The notes under the pieces were generated by a model, which was given only the letters and a program-made list of their open reading frames with translations, did not search any database and had not been told where the DNA came from. The translations under genes were made by a program, and so were the position numbers. From Bacteroidales bacterium (lineage in GTDB: Bacteria; Bacteroidota; Bacteroidia; Bacteroidales; JAIOZK01), in NCBI GenBank assembly GCA_021740625.1, contig JAIOZK010000003.1:62001-126000 (forward strand): a DNA stretch of 64,000 nucleotides. Reading direction: 5' to 3'. Below, one piece after another: positions 1-9,643 of the stretch; position 1 is the stretch's first letter; the number at the start of each line of letters is the position of its first letter.

Positions 1-1255
1 CTCCCATGTTATTTTTAAAATAAGAATTCTTAATAAGAAATCCATTGGAATTGTAAATTGCCCCCGCAGCATTTCCACTTCCTATATTGTTTCTAAATAT
101 TATATCTTCAAACCTTCCATTATTGTTATATAGAAGTTTAAAAGCTCCTTTGGAGTTTATAAAATTACCACTACCATATTCTATTGATAGATTTTTGACA
201 GAATAATTAACTGTTTTTGGATTCCCATGCAAAATGTAAATGACATTTCCTCCATTCAAAATTGTTGAATCCCTGTCTTGACCGACAATAGATGTATATG
301 CTTTTAAATTCAATGGAAACTTTTCTCCTGTTGTTTGTGAATATAAGCCCTTGGCTACATGAATTGTATCAGGTGAGATGCTGTCGGATGCCATTTTCAA
401 CAAAGCATAGGATATGGTTTGCAGGGCTTCATCCTCCGATAAACCACTGTTTGAATTATCACCATCATTGCTTACATATATATCCTGTGAAACCTGTTGT
501 ATTGCTGGGTTATTAATATTGTATGTAATATCATCTGCAGGAAATCCACCACCAGAATCGGAATATAAATAATAATGATCCGGTGAGGCAACAGTTGCGG
601 TATCCAGATACAAATGAATCGGTGGACAGTCTCCCAATTTGTAAAAATCGGTGCCCATTGCAGCATAATTTAAAAAAATACTTGAGGGCATTATACTATC
701 GAAAATTAGTTCTCCGTGAAGCAGGTTTATGCCGCCCCCTCTCCAATGACTATGATTGTTTTTTACAATAGTGTTTGAAATAAATCCATCTGATTTATAT
801 AGCATTATACCTGCACCATACCCAAGGGTTTGATTATTTTTAACAATACAGTTTTTAATTTTTATATAAGACTCGTAAGCATAAATAGCACCACCATTGT
901 ATGTACTTGAACTACCAATACCATGAATTAGGGTAAGCCCATTAACTTCCGTTGTATCCAGAGCATGCATGATCTTTATGCATCCTCCTTCATAATTGGC
1001 ATCAATTATGGTCTGATTGGCATATGTTATATTGCCTGTAGTCATGGCCAGGCTGGCAAGACAAAGGCTTTTTTCCAGAAAATCTACATTTTCAAAATAA
1101 GTACCCGGCCATACCAGAACGGTATCTCCGTTGCCCGCTGCATTAATTGCATGCTGAATTACAGTATAATCCCCCGTTCCGTCCTGCTTTACGGTGATCA
1201 CTTGGGCATTAACAAGCAGGGGGAAAAGAAAAAGATATATTAAAAATCTTTTCAT
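1..1255 (-). CDS. Secreted right-handed beta-helix repeat protein (3' end outside window)
   Basis: The leftward frame is open from the ATG at 1255 to the window edge, giving about 418 residues with no stop. It starts with a signal peptide (MKRFLIYLFLFPLLVNAQ). The first domain resembles a pectate-lyase-like beta-helix (DGTGDYTVIQHAINAA, then short repeats such as GGGINLL). Around residue 260 a second start-like motif appears (YVSNDGDNSNSGLSEDEA), typical of DUF1565-type or polymorphic outer-membrane repeat proteins, followed by more beta-helix rungs. It is probably a surface or secreted adhesin or polysaccharide-binding protein. The C-terminus, where a T9SS signal would lie, is not visible. 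It follows the giant T9SS gene across a 50-bp gap that holds a terminator hairpin. The fold assignment is solid; the function is unknown. Confidence 0.75.
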   Translation of the reverse strand, partial: MKRFLIYLFLFPLLVNAQVITVKQDGTGDYTVIQHAINAAGNGDTVLVWPGTYFENVDFLEKSLCLASLAMTTGNITYANQTIIDANYEGGCIKIMHALDTTEVNGLTLIHGIGSSSTYNGGAIYAYESYIKIKNCIVKNNQTLGYGAGIMLYKSDGFISNTIVKNNHSHWRGGGINLLHGELIFDSIMPSSIFLNYAAMGTDFYKLGDCPPIHLYLDTATVASPDHYYLYSDSGGGFPADDITYNINNPAIQQVSQDIYVSNDGDNSNSGLSEDEALQTISYALLKMASDSISPDTIHVAKGLYSQTTGEKFPLNLKAYTSIVGQDRDSTILNGGNVIYILHGNPKTVNYSVKNLSIEYGSGNFINSKGAFKLLYNNNGRFEDIIFRNNIGSGNAAGAIYNSNGFLIKNSYFKNNMG

Positions 1256-1271
1256 ACATATTGATGATTAA

Positions 1272-1299
1272 AGCCCGGCAGGAACTACCCTGCCGGGCT
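1272..1299 (-). terminator. Rho-independent-type hairpin after the giant T9SS gene
   Basis: A perfect 11-bp stem (AGCCCGGCAGG / CCTGCCGGGCT) with a 6-nt loop lies a few bases past the stop of the leftward gene ending at 1306. In the leftward direction it is followed by only a short T stretch (TTTAAT), so termination may be partial. Confidence 0.65.
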
Positions 1300-1305
1300 G
1301 TATTT

Positions 1306-4300
1306 TTACTTTGCCACAACTATTTTGCTTTGCGTTTTATGATCATTGACCCGAAGTTCGATAATATAAACACCGTTTAATAAAACATTGCCTTTGTTAT
1401 CAGAAATGTTCCATTGCTGGGCATATTCTCCTGCTTCGGTCATTCCATCATAAATCACATTTATTAATTTGCCGTACAGGTCAAATACTTTCAGTTTAAC
1501 ATCTGATTTAAGCGGTACCCGGTAATGAATCTTACACTTGTCTTTCACCGGATTGGGAATACAACTGAGTTCCAACTGACATCTTTCGGGCACTTGTTTC
1601 TCGGACCTCTTATCCCTGAATGATACGGAAAAGTACAGTTGCTTTTCAGTAGTATTGATCTTTCTTTTATACATTCGACCGTTCTGAGGATTTTCAACAT
1701 AATATTCCTCAATGCGCTTGGGCCCTGATTTCAAGCCGTAATATTCTTCAAAAAGAATATTACCCGTATTGGAAGTATCGGTATATGCCCTGAGTTCTAT
1801 GAGTGTGTCGGATTGTCCTACTGTAGCAGCACCGATGCAGGTGTCATTAACAAAAGCACCTATTTCCAAAGGATTCTCGCTTGTATCGGGTTCAATATAA
1901 ACAGCCGTGTAATCAGATAATTCATTATAGGCGTAGTATTCGGTTTCAAGCAATTCTCCTCCCGATGTGGTATTGCCGGAAGGTATCCATTGGAAAACGT
2001 GATCATTATAAAAAGTCTTGATAATGACCATTTCCCCGTAGCTGATGTTGTGTTCCACATTGTTGCCGCATTTCCAGCCTGCCCGGCAGGTCCCATCAGG
2101 AGGTGGGGGATCAGGCAGGTTCTCATTGTAGACGAACCAGTCCTGGTGCTTGATAGAACTGATATCATCCAGGATATCCTCCGGGATGGCATCGAAGATA
2201 TTCTGGGTTTCCTCAAGATAATAACCCACCCAGTTCTCGTAATCATTGTAAAGATAAACATCGGCTTCCGGTTGACCCAACTCCGGCAGTGTGCCTTGCA
2301 AAATCAGGTCACGTTCTGCAGCTTCATATAGTTCTAATTTATAGCCTTCAGGACTGTTAATATCTAATATCTCAGTTTGGGGCCAGGTAGTTCCATTAAA
2401 TATGCTTTCAAAATCATCACCTTGGTACATAGTAATAAGATAACTTCCAAGAATATAATCCGTAGGAATAATATTATCACCACCCAGCAAAACATCCGGG
2501 GGATTGTTGGCTATTTGGTCCATTCGGGGGAAGGAGAGCCATGTGATACCCTCACGCAATGAAAGAAAATCCCTTCTTTCAAACTCCACTACACTTATGT
2601 TGCTATGGCCGCCATTGGGCAGGTAAATCTTGTTGTTAACAGAGTCAATAAAGGGAGTTGTGAAACTGTAATAAAATTGACCCGCATCCACATCCAGGTT
2701 TAGGTCGGGTCCTGCAAAGGTTATATCAAGATCATGGGTTACATTAGATTCCATTCCTAAGGGGTCTATTTCAATTAGTCTTGCGGGAAGATCACCGAGT
2801 TTTTTATCATCAAATCTCATATATACATTTAGAAAGCCATTATGAGGATTGATAAAAAATCCACCTGCCTGCCCGTCAATCTCTTCCAAAATAGTTGTGG
2901 TGCCATCCTTATCAATCTCATGTATTCTAACAATTCGATCAGACATACATTCATCACTGGCATCATCCAAACCATATAGTTTATTGAACATTGTATCATA
3001 AATTATTTTGTACATTGATACATCCAGGGAGCTTTTGGCATTCGTTTCACAATCAACACTATACACTTCCTCGGCATTTACAAATAATGTCCCTTCGTTC
3101 CCGGCCGAACCTGAGTTGTCATTGCTTTGGAAGATTACTTCCCTGGGAAATTTAAAAGTGCAAACCTCTTGAAGCAAATCCTGTTTAGGATCGAACTCAA
3201 ATAGTTTCCCATTGTCATTTTCATTTACCGGATAGAGAAAATAGTTTAAAGCATTCTTTACGGATATGTATGGATCGGGTGGGCCTGTTTCAGAAACTGT
3301 TCCGGAACCACCCATGCGACGACTATCCGGTGTGACTGTAAAATATGTGTTCCCATTTATTTCATTATAACAGAAGTAGGCGTTATAGAAATAAAAATTG
3401 TATCCAAAAGCCGGCATTTCAAAAGCTTTGTCATTCATATTTGAATAATCACTGGCATTACAGATCAAGAGTCTGGGCTGTGAATCTGATTCAGGTTTTT
3501 TCATATTTGAAGTGAGGAATAACAACCCATCAGGATTGATATACATTTTACGCATATAATTGTGATTAACATCTGAAGGAGGAAGTGGTATCTCTCCTTC
3601 TTTCACACCGGCATGGTTATAAATTGCAACCATTCCCGGATAAGAGTTTACTGCGACTAAAATTTTGTTATTGTATTTGTTGTAAATAATATCCCCGATT
3701 GACCCGTCTATAGCTTCGCTTTCCAGGGTAGTTGAATTCTCATAATCGTGAATAAAAAATGAAGTCTGATGGCTGTTCAGCTTATTATACACAACAAATT
3801 TTGTGGTACCCCTTAGAGGTTCTATATGATATACCTGGCTATTGGTGTTAATGCTGTCAAATACATCAGTCCCATCATATAATTTTAAATATCCTGTGGC
3901 TGCGTTTATAATATAAGCAATATTGTTTGGCAGATTGTCAAAACTTACGCCTCCTTTAAAATAATTGCTGATTCCACCTCTTACACTTGTATATGTTCCA
4001 TTTGAGGGATAGAATCTGGTTAATTCATGTTGTTTACTGATCAATACCGAATTATTGTTATAAGCAGTAAGCTTCATAGGATGATTTAGCATTGTTGTAT
4101 TTGTAAACTGCGTAAACTCATTGGTTGCATATTTACCCTGGAGTACAAATTGTCCGTTATTCTTATTATACACTGCAACATCAGTATTATCAGGTTGCGG
4201 TTGGATATAAACATCCGGGGAATAGCAAACTACAAGTTTCTCCTGATCTGCCAAATAAATTGCATCGGTAACTCTTTTACTGGGAGCCAGTATCTCATCA

Positions 4301-5298
4301 ACACTTTCAGGAATTGGATTACCGCAATCTATTTGAGGAACAGGATTATCACAATCAATAACATAGAAATCTACCTGAACTTCAAATTCGGGTTGAGGCT
4401 CATTAAAATTATCAGGTAACCTGTAAGGAAAAACCAAAAGTTTATGAAATCCATCTTCATGAATATAGAGCATTTTACCTAATTTATAGGCTCTTGTACA
4501 AAGCATTTTTTCAATTACTACCGAATTATCCGGCATTATCTCATACCGATCAATCCAGCCTTTTTTAGCCATGAAGAAATAGTCGTTGTCTTCACAGAAT
4601 ACAACATTGTGAAATGAGTTTTCATAATTACCTGTGTTATTAACATTGAATAAGTCATAAAACTCAGTTAAAGACGGGTCACCTCCTGTGTAGCTTACAT
4701 CATAGATTGCCAGATATGAGTCCATTACATGAAACCTTCCTGGACAGTTTTCATTTTCATCCCTCCCGTTGATAACCCAATAAAGTCTGTTGTAAAAGTT
4801 ATCAAATTTAAGGTTTGTTGGCCCATGCAGGTATTTGAAATGGCTTATATCTGCAGGAGTTGGAAGTATCTCCTGTACTAAATAGTCAGGACTATCCAGG
4901 TCGAGTGAATAAATTTTTAATTCGGGGTGAACAAAGTAAACATCATTTTCTGTTTCATTGTATGTCATTAACTGTATATCGCAAATATGTATTTCAGGAT
5001 TAAAATATCCCGGATTAAACTTGCTCACATTTGAAATAGGGATTTTATCCAGCAAGGTATGGTCAGATGCCTGATAAATCAGCAGGTTTTTGGGCGAATA
5101 TGCAATAATCTTATCCTCACTTTCAATATACAGGAGTTCGCCAATTGGATTGCCACCGGCATCCGTACCCGGTATATCAATATTTGTTTGAGAAAGCAAA
5201 GTATTATTTGCAAAAAGCAAACAAAGAGCAACCAACAAGGAACTCAACAATTGGTTTTTCCTTTTAATTTGGTCTGTATTTTTATTTTGATTTTTCAT
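1306..5298 (-). CDS. Giant secreted protein with T9SS type A sorting domain
   Basis: It encodes about 1330 residues from the ATG at 5298. An in-frame TTG at 5361 would add 21 residues ahead of the signal peptide and is less likely. Residues 15-37 form a hydrophobic signal segment ending LLSQ. The bulk is rich in Tyr, Asn and Asp with recurring short strands (for example YNKYNNKILVAV, YNHAGVKEGEI), suggesting beta-propeller-like repeats; no enzyme motif was recognised. The last 85 or so residues match the T9SS type A C-terminal domain (CIPNPVKDKCKIHYRVP ... LNGVYIIELRV ... KIVVAK), so the protein should cross the outer membrane by type IX secretion and be anchored or released. It lies upstream of the beta-helix gene, with a terminator hairpin between. 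Its biological role is unknown. Confidence 0.8.
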   Translation of the reverse strand: MKNQNKNTDQIKRKNQLLSSLLVALCLLFANNTLLSQTNIDIPGTDAGGNPIGELLYIESEDKIIAYSPKNLLIYQASDHTLLDKIPISNVSKFNPGYFNPEIHICDIQLMTYNETENDVYFVHPELKIYSLDLDSPDYLVQEILPTPADISHFKYLHGPTNLKFDNFYNRLYWVINGRDENENCPGRFHVMDSYLAIYDVSYTGGDPSLTEFYDLFNVNNTGNYENSFHNVVFCEDNDYFFMAKKGWIDRYEIMPDNSVVIEKMLCTRAYKLGKMLYIHEDGFHKLLVFPYRLPDNFNEPQPEFEVQVDFYVIDCDNPVPQIDCGNPIPESVDEILAPSKRVTDAIYLADQEKLVVCYSPDVYIQPQPDNTDVAVYNKNNGQFVLQGKYATNEFTQFTNTTMLNHPMKLTAYNNNSVLISKQHELTRFYPSNGTYTSVRGGISNYFKGGVSFDNLPNNIAYIINAATGYLKLYDGTDVFDSINTNSQVYHIEPLRGTTKFVVYNKLNSHQTSFFIHDYENSTTLESEAIDGSIGDIIYNKYNNKILVAVNSYPGMVAIYNHAGVKEGEIPLPPSDVNHNYMRKMYINPDGLLFLTSNMKKPESDSQPRLLICNASDYSNMNDKAFEMPAFGYNFYFYNAYFCYNEINGNTYFTVTPDSRRMGGSGTVSETGPPDPYISVKNALNYFLYPVNENDNGKLFEFDPKQDLLQEVCTFKFPREVIFQSNDNSGSAGNEGTLFVNAEEVYSVDCETNAKSSLDVSMYKIIYDTMFNKLYGLDDASDECMSDRIVRIHEIDKDGTTTILEEIDGQAGGFFINPHNGFLNVYMRFDDKKLGDLPARLIEIDPLGMESNVTHDLDITFAGPDLNLDVDAGQFYYSFTTPFIDSVNNKIYLPNGGHSNISVVEFERRDFLSLREGITWLSFPRMDQIANNPPDVLLGGDNIIPTDYILGSYLITMYQGDDFESIFNGTTWPQTEILDINSPEGYKLELYEAAERDLILQGTLPELGQPEADVYLYNDYENWVGYYLEETQNIFDAIPEDILDDISSIKHQDWFVYNENLPDPPPPDGTCRAGWKCGNNVEHNISYGEMVIIKTFYNDHVFQWIPSGNTTSGGELLETEYYAYNELSDYTAVYIEPDTSENPLEIGAFVNDTCIGAATVGQSDTLIELRAYTDTSNTGNILFEEYYGLKSGPKRIEEYYVENPQNGRMYKRKINTTEKQLYFSVSFRDKRSEKQVPERCQLELSCIPNPVKDKCKIHYRVPLKSDVKLKVFDLYGKLINVIYDGMTEAGEYAQQWNISDNKGNVLLNGVYIIELRVNDHKTQSKIVVAK

Positions 5299-5475
5299 TT
5301 TAATAATGTTTAAATTTATCAATTTTGGTGTGTTATCCGATAAATGTGTAGAAATTTTCAACTAAGGAGGTACCAACTTGCAATAATTCAGGAAGGCACA
5401 CTTTTGAAATGTGTGTGCTGATAAGGAAATTTTATTTATTATCTTCTTTCCCGGTTCAGAAACAGAAAGACAAAC

Positions 5476-5495
5476 CTCTCTCTCTCTCTCTCTCT
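5476..5495. repeat. (CT)10 microsatellite
   Basis: Ten uninterrupted CT units lie in the intergenic region, about 180 bp upstream of the giant T9SS gene's start. Such tracts can vary in length by slippage; whether this one affects expression cannot be judged here. Confidence 0.9.
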
Positions 5496-5602
5496 ACAAA
5501 GAAAGCAGAATAAAAGGTATTTGCGGGTCGCATGGGGCATGATTGGGTTTTGTTGGTTAATAGATTCCGGTCGGCACTTATTCAACCCCCTAATAATATT
5601 TA

Positions 5603-5619
5603 TTCTTACAATGTAAGAA
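5603..5619. promoter_or_regulatory. Perfect 17-bp palindrome, operator candidate
   Basis: TTCTTACA and TGTAAGAA flank a single central A. The symmetry and intergenic position suggest a dimeric regulator site, but no promoter box is obvious beside it and the controlled gene is not evident. Confidence 0.3.
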
Positions 5620-5786
5620 AAGTAACCCGCTTGGGTGAAATTTGGAATGGGTTTAAATTAGTTATTTGTATTTCGTCATTAATCATTCGACATTTGCCGG
5701 TTCCCTTCCAATAACAATACAAATCTTCAATCTTCAATCCTTAATCGTGGTTGGTTATTTAGATTGCATCCCCAATTCAATTTAAT

Positions 5787-6662
5787 TTATTGCTTTATCA
5801 ATTTGTAAACTAAAGGTTTGTTATTTAGGGTAACCAATTTTAGGAAATAAATACCAGGTGGGCCTTGAATATGTATGCTTTCATTGTAAAACTGATCAAA
5901 TTTAAAATATGCTATCTCCTGACCAAAACAATCAAGTACATGCATCATTGCGTTATCAATTCTTTTACTCGATTCTAATTTTACATTTCCTTTTGTTGGA
6001 TTTGGAAAAATATGTATACCAAATCCTGCATTTTCTTTCAAGAGAGTTGAACCTGTAACAAATGATAATTTAAACTGAATTGTATCATTATCAAGGTACC
6101 AGTTAAAAAAGAGATTATTCAGTTCATCACAATAATAATCCGTATTGCTGATGGTATCGGTAATATTGATAAATTCTGAAACGGAATCATACTTAATGCT
6201 GTATAAGTGTTTATAAGTTGGTGGTAGTATTTTGTGGAGGCGGCAACTGTCGTTGTAAAAGGTCGCAAAATATCCGATATCTTCATTTATAAAATAAAGT
6301 CCGTCCGGAGAAGATTCATCCCAACTATAATAGGGTAATGTTCCATGAAACTTTTCCCAGGTTTCCGCGTAGGTTTCAGTTTTTGCAATACCTCCATAAG
6401 CTTCCCGCACAGCTATAAAACCTGTTGAATCATTGATGAAGTGCATATGATACAGATAAAGGAAAGCATAATTGACTTCATCGTTGTAAACAAGTATTTG
6501 ATTTCGGTAAATATTAAATCCATATCTATGAGGGCTGGGGGAATAATTATGGTAAGTATAATGGTAATTTGATGTGCCGGAACAAGTATCACCTGTTATT
6601 TCAAATTGTCCATTGGAACTCATGTTGAAGATGCATAACAATAACACAGCAAAACTTCTCAT
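5787..6662 (-). CDS. Small T9SS type A sorting domain protein
   Basis: It encodes about 291 residues from the ATG at 6662; an in-frame TTG at 6686 is an alternative start. A signal peptide (MRSFAVLLLCIFNMSSNGQ) begins the protein. The body mentions no recognisable catalytic motif and is rich in Tyr, Asn and Asp. The C-terminal 75 or so residues carry the T9SS type A pattern: FPNPTKGNVKLES, then a short sheet-forming stretch, then PGIYFLKLV and the ending YKLIKQ. It is expected to be exported to the cell surface by type IX secretion. The gene stands apart from its neighbours, with about 150 bp on the DUF4837 side. Function unknown. Confidence 0.75.
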   Translation of the reverse strand: MRSFAVLLLCIFNMSSNGQFEITGDTCSGTSNYHYTYHNYSPSPHRYGFNIYRNQILVYNDEVNYAFLYLYHMHFINDSTGFIAVREAYGGIAKTETYAETWEKFHGTLPYYSWDESSPDGLYFINEDIGYFATFYNDSCRLHKILPPTYKHLYSIKYDSVSEFINITDTISNTDYYCDELNNLFFNWYLDNDTIQFKLSFVTGSTLLKENAGFGIHIFPNPTKGNVKLESSKRIDNAMMHVLDCFGQEIAYFKFDQFYNESIHIQGPPGIYFLKLVTLNNKPLVYKLIKQ

Positions 6663-6815
6663 CTGTGACAGATTTGATATGCTCAAATATACAAAATGAT
6701 GGCATAAGTGTTATAGTATTCAGGCTTTTTTAAGATACCTTAATTCAGCCTGATAAATAGGAAGGTATCTGTTGAAAAAAAAAGACCCCCAAACCAAACC
6801 AGCTGATTCCAATAA

Positions 6816-7826
6816 CTATTTCCCACTGTCCTTCTCCACAAACTTAAAACTGTCGATGATGGCCTCGAGCTGGCGCATCAGGTCGCGTTTTTCTTCGCTG
6901 GGAGCGTAAACGTAGGCATCGATGGTAAGCACTTTGTCTTGGCGCTGGTCGATGAGGGTGTAACTGATGAAAGGGCCACCCATGAAATCATTTTCCACTT
7001 TCCAGAGGCCTCTGACTTCCACTGCATAGTTGTCTTTAAAATTCAACTCGGCGGAAATGGGTAGGATCACATCCCTTGACACGATCATGTATGAACTGTC
7101 AGAGGGTCCCGGAATGTATGCTTTCGTGTAATAGTTCCGTTTGGATAAAATGTAATCGGGGTCGAAGGCCAGCGTATCTGTATAATTATAGGTATAAATG
7201 AGTAACCCCATGCCAAAAGCAAGTGTTTCCTTGCGCAGCCACATGAAGTTTTTAGATTCTTTTGCAATCCTGAAATCGCTGGGAAAAGTCATGTAAATAC
7301 CAAAGTTCTTTTTGAGGGCATTTGTTATCTTGCGGTTTTCCGTAGAGGCAAAAGCATTCTGAATTCTCTTATATTCCATTTGCAGGAAGAGATCCATAAT
7401 CTTTTCTTTGTTATCGTTAAATATTTTAAAGAAAGATTGCCTGTCCGGGGCGATGATCTTAACCACCCGCTGGGTGTTGGCCCAGATATCTGTCCTTGTT
7501 TCTATCGTAGCCTTTTTTGCTTCTTTGTCGATATCGATGATGAGGATGTTACGGTTTTTTTCATATACGGTGTTGAATGCTTCCATGGGAATGTTGACCA
7601 GGGTGAACATGGGTTCTGCCTGGGGTAGGATTTCCACTTCCTGGTAGAAAAAATCCATGATGGTATCTCCGATGCTGCTATTCCATTGTTGCTTGTTGTC
7701 GGTCACCACGACAATTTCTGAAGACTTGCCTACCGAATGAGGTTTGCCCGATTTTTCAACTTTGCATGATGTTAGCAGAAAGAAAATCCCCGTGATTAAA
7801 AAGAGGCCGTATGCAATCCTTTTCAT
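6816..7826 (-). CDS. DUF4837 family lipoprotein
   Basis: The protein of 336 residues opens with a lipoprotein signal peptide whose lipobox is LLTSC with Cys21, so it should be lipid-anchored. The body fits my recollection of the DUF4837 family common in Bacteroidota: a ...SSEIVVVTDNKQQW start to the mature domain, a central conserved WLRKETLAFGMG-like stretch and a C-terminal GPFISYTLIDQ region followed by EKRDLMRQLEAIIDSFKF. No enzymatic activity is known for the family. It precedes the LysM transglycosylase gene on the same strand with a 67-bp gap, so co-transcription from the upstream gene is possible. Length is normal for the family. Confidence 0.8.
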   Translation of the reverse strand: MKRIAYGLFLITGIFFLLTSCKVEKSGKPHSVGKSSEIVVVTDNKQQWNSSIGDTIMDFFYQEVEILPQAEPMFTLVNIPMEAFNTVYEKNRNILIIDIDKEAKKATIETRTDIWANTQRVVKIIAPDRQSFFKIFNDNKEKIMDLFLQMEYKRIQNAFASTENRKITNALKKNFGIYMTFPSDFRIAKESKNFMWLRKETLAFGMGLLIYTYNYTDTLAFDPDYILSKRNYYTKAYIPGPSDSSYMIVSRDVILPISAELNFKDNYAVEVRGLWKVENDFMGGPFISYTLIDQRQDKVLTIDAYVYAPSEEKRDLMRQLEAIIDSFKFVEKDSGK

Positions 7827-7893
7827 CTTGTTTGATTTTTGTGAATAAAGATATAAAAGGAAACGGAGTTGAAGACAATTTTATTGAGATGTC

Positions 7894-9540
7894 TTATCCA
7901 TTGACTGCAATTTTGATCTTTTGCCCAGGTTTTAATCGCCTGGTATTGCTGATATTGTTCAGTCTTTTGATCTGATCAACAGTTACCCCATCGTACATTT
8001 TTGCAATGTCCCAGAGAGTATCTCCCTGCCTCACTGTATAATAAAGGTATTTTTGTCCTTTTTCCAGCTCAGGCGTGCTTTCGGGTTTGTAAACGATCAG
8101 TTTTTGTTTTGGATGAATGACACTGCTGCGCAAGTTGTTCCATTCTTTCAGGTCGGTAACGCTGCATTTGTATTTTTTGGCGATCAGGCCCAGGTTCTCA
8201 CCGTAATTGACAGTGTGATAGGATTTTTCACCTGATCGTTTTACAGGAACAGATTTCCCACGGCTTGAATACCCTTCATTAAAAGGACTGTAAATGACCA
8301 GTTTTTGGCCCGGGTAAATGGTGTTTCCCCGCAAATTGTTCCAGCGTTTCAGTTGGCTGATGTAGCAGTGATAACGTTGGGCGATCAGGCCCAGGTTTTC
8401 CCCGTACCGTACCACATGGATCTGCCGGCTGTTGGCTTGTTCGATTTGTGCCAGGATTTTTTCCCTTTCCTGTCCGGAGGTGGATTTGTAATTGTACAAT
8501 GCCATTTCATTGTTGATAAAATCTCCGATATGTTTGTTGGGCAAGCGCAGCGGATAGGTTTTACCATCATATGCAGGAATGATCTCCTTTTTGTACATGG
8601 GATTCAGGAAACGCACAACTTCCGGGCTGATGCCCAGGAACTCTGAAATCTGGTCGAAGGCAAGGGGTTGCTTTACCGCAACGGTATCGATCTCATGGAA
8701 AAAAATGCCTGGTTCAATGGGATAAAGGTTGTGCTCGGGTGCATAATTCATCACATAAACAACAGCAGTAAAAGCCGGTACATAACCCCTGGTTTCACGC
8801 GGCAGGTAGGGCCAGACAGACCAGTAATTTTTTACATGGCCGGCCCTCCGGATGGCTTTGTTTACATTGCCTGCACCGGAATTGTATGCAGCCATGGCCA
8901 GCGACCAGTTGCCATAAATATCATAAAGATCCTGCAGGTGTTCGCAGGCAGCAATGGTGGATTTGAGCGGATCATACCTTTCATCGATCAGGGTGGTGAC
9001 ATTCAGGTTGTATACCTTTCCGGTGCCGTACATGAATTGCCAGATTCCCTTGGCACCGGCACGGGAACCTGCCCTGGGATTCAGGGCCGATTCTACGATG
9101 GCCAGGTACTTCAGTTCAAGAGGCATGTCGAAACGGTCGAGCTGTTCCTCGAACATTGGGAAATAAATTTCTGACAGTCCGAGCATCTTTGAAGTCAGCT
9201 CTCTTTTCTTAATTGCATAAAGTTCAATAAAACTCTTGATGGTATTATTGTAAGTTAATTCAATGGTGGTTTGATTGTTCAGTTCATTGATTCTGGTTTC
9301 GTATATCGAATCCGAATAGCGCGGAACTTCATCTTTTTTGAAGGCATATTTATTCAAAAGATTCGTATCGCTAATGAATTTGTAATCTCCGAAATAAGTA
9401 AGATGCACCAGGCTGTCAAGCATCACGGCGATTTGTGAATCCTCTGCAAAATCATTGCTTTTATTCAGTGAATCATTTTGAGCACTGGCAATTGTATAGA
9501 AAAGGCAGCAAATAATAGCAGTTGTGAGAAGTTTTTTCAT
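7894..9540 (-). CDS. MltD-like lytic murein transglycosylase with three LysM domains
   Basis: A 548-residue periplasmic or outer-membrane-associated enzyme expected to cleave peptidoglycan glycan strands, forming 1,6-anhydro ends. A signal peptide (MKKLLTTAIICCLFYTIASA) comes first. The SLT catalytic domain follows, with the catalytic Glu150 in LAIVESALNP and the hallmarks GAKGIWQFM and AAYNSGAGNV. Three C-terminal LysM modules lie near residues 373-418, 437-482 and 498-545 (for example VRYGENLGLIAQRY, VRQGDTLWDIAKMY), which should bind peptidoglycan. There is no lipobox, unlike E. coli MltD. A good TAACTTTG promoter box lies 56 bp upstream of the start. Confidence 0.92.
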   Translation of the reverse strand: MKKLLTTAIICCLFYTIASAQNDSLNKSNDFAEDSQIAVMLDSLVHLTYFGDYKFISDTNLLNKYAFKKDEVPRYSDSIYETRINELNNQTTIELTYNNTIKSFIELYAIKKRELTSKMLGLSEIYFPMFEEQLDRFDMPLELKYLAIVESALNPRAGSRAGAKGIWQFMYGTGKVYNLNVTTLIDERYDPLKSTIAACEHLQDLYDIYGNWSLAMAAYNSGAGNVNKAIRRAGHVKNYWSVWPYLPRETRGYVPAFTAVVYVMNYAPEHNLYPIEPGIFFHEIDTVAVKQPLAFDQISEFLGISPEVVRFLNPMYKKEIIPAYDGKTYPLRLPNKHIGDFINNEMALYNYKSTSGQEREKILAQIEQANSRQIHVVRYGENLGLIAQRYHCYISQLKRWNNLRGNTIYPGQKLVIYSPFNEGYSSRGKSVPVKRSGEKSYHTVNYGENLGLIAKKYKCSVTDLKEWNNLRSSVIHPKQKLIVYKPESTPELEKGQKYLYYTVRQGDTLWDIAKMYDGVTVDQIKRLNNISNTRRLKPGQKIKIAVNG

Positions 9541-9595
9541 GAATAAGAATTTGCTTTATAACTCAGAAAAATTATCAGTATTATGCAATGCTGTG

Positions 9596-9603
9596 CAAAG
9601 TTA
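9596..9603 (-). promoter_or_regulatory. Bacteroidota -7 box for the transglycosylase gene
   Basis: Read leftward the sequence is TAACTTTGCA, matching TAnnTTTG. It predicts a leader of roughly 50 nt before the ATG at 9540. The -33 element is weak. Confidence 0.55.
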
Positions 9604-9643
9604 AAGGAAAACAAGCATAAATCAGATCCTGAACCGAAGCAAA

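Larger units (their letters stand above)
5299..5786. other. 488-bp intergenic region without a gene
   Basis: The region upstream of the giant T9SS gene holds no convincing reading frame. It contains a (CT)10 tract, a perfect 17-bp palindrome and a short hairpin near 5396-5418 (GCACAC / GTGTGTGC). No clear TAnnTTTG promoter box facing the leftward gene was seen. Confidence 0.6.

Noticed and set aside
5532-5714. A 60-codon rightward frame in the gap upstream of the giant T9SS gene.
   Set aside because: No promoter, no homology pattern, odd composition, and it overlaps the 17-bp palindrome.
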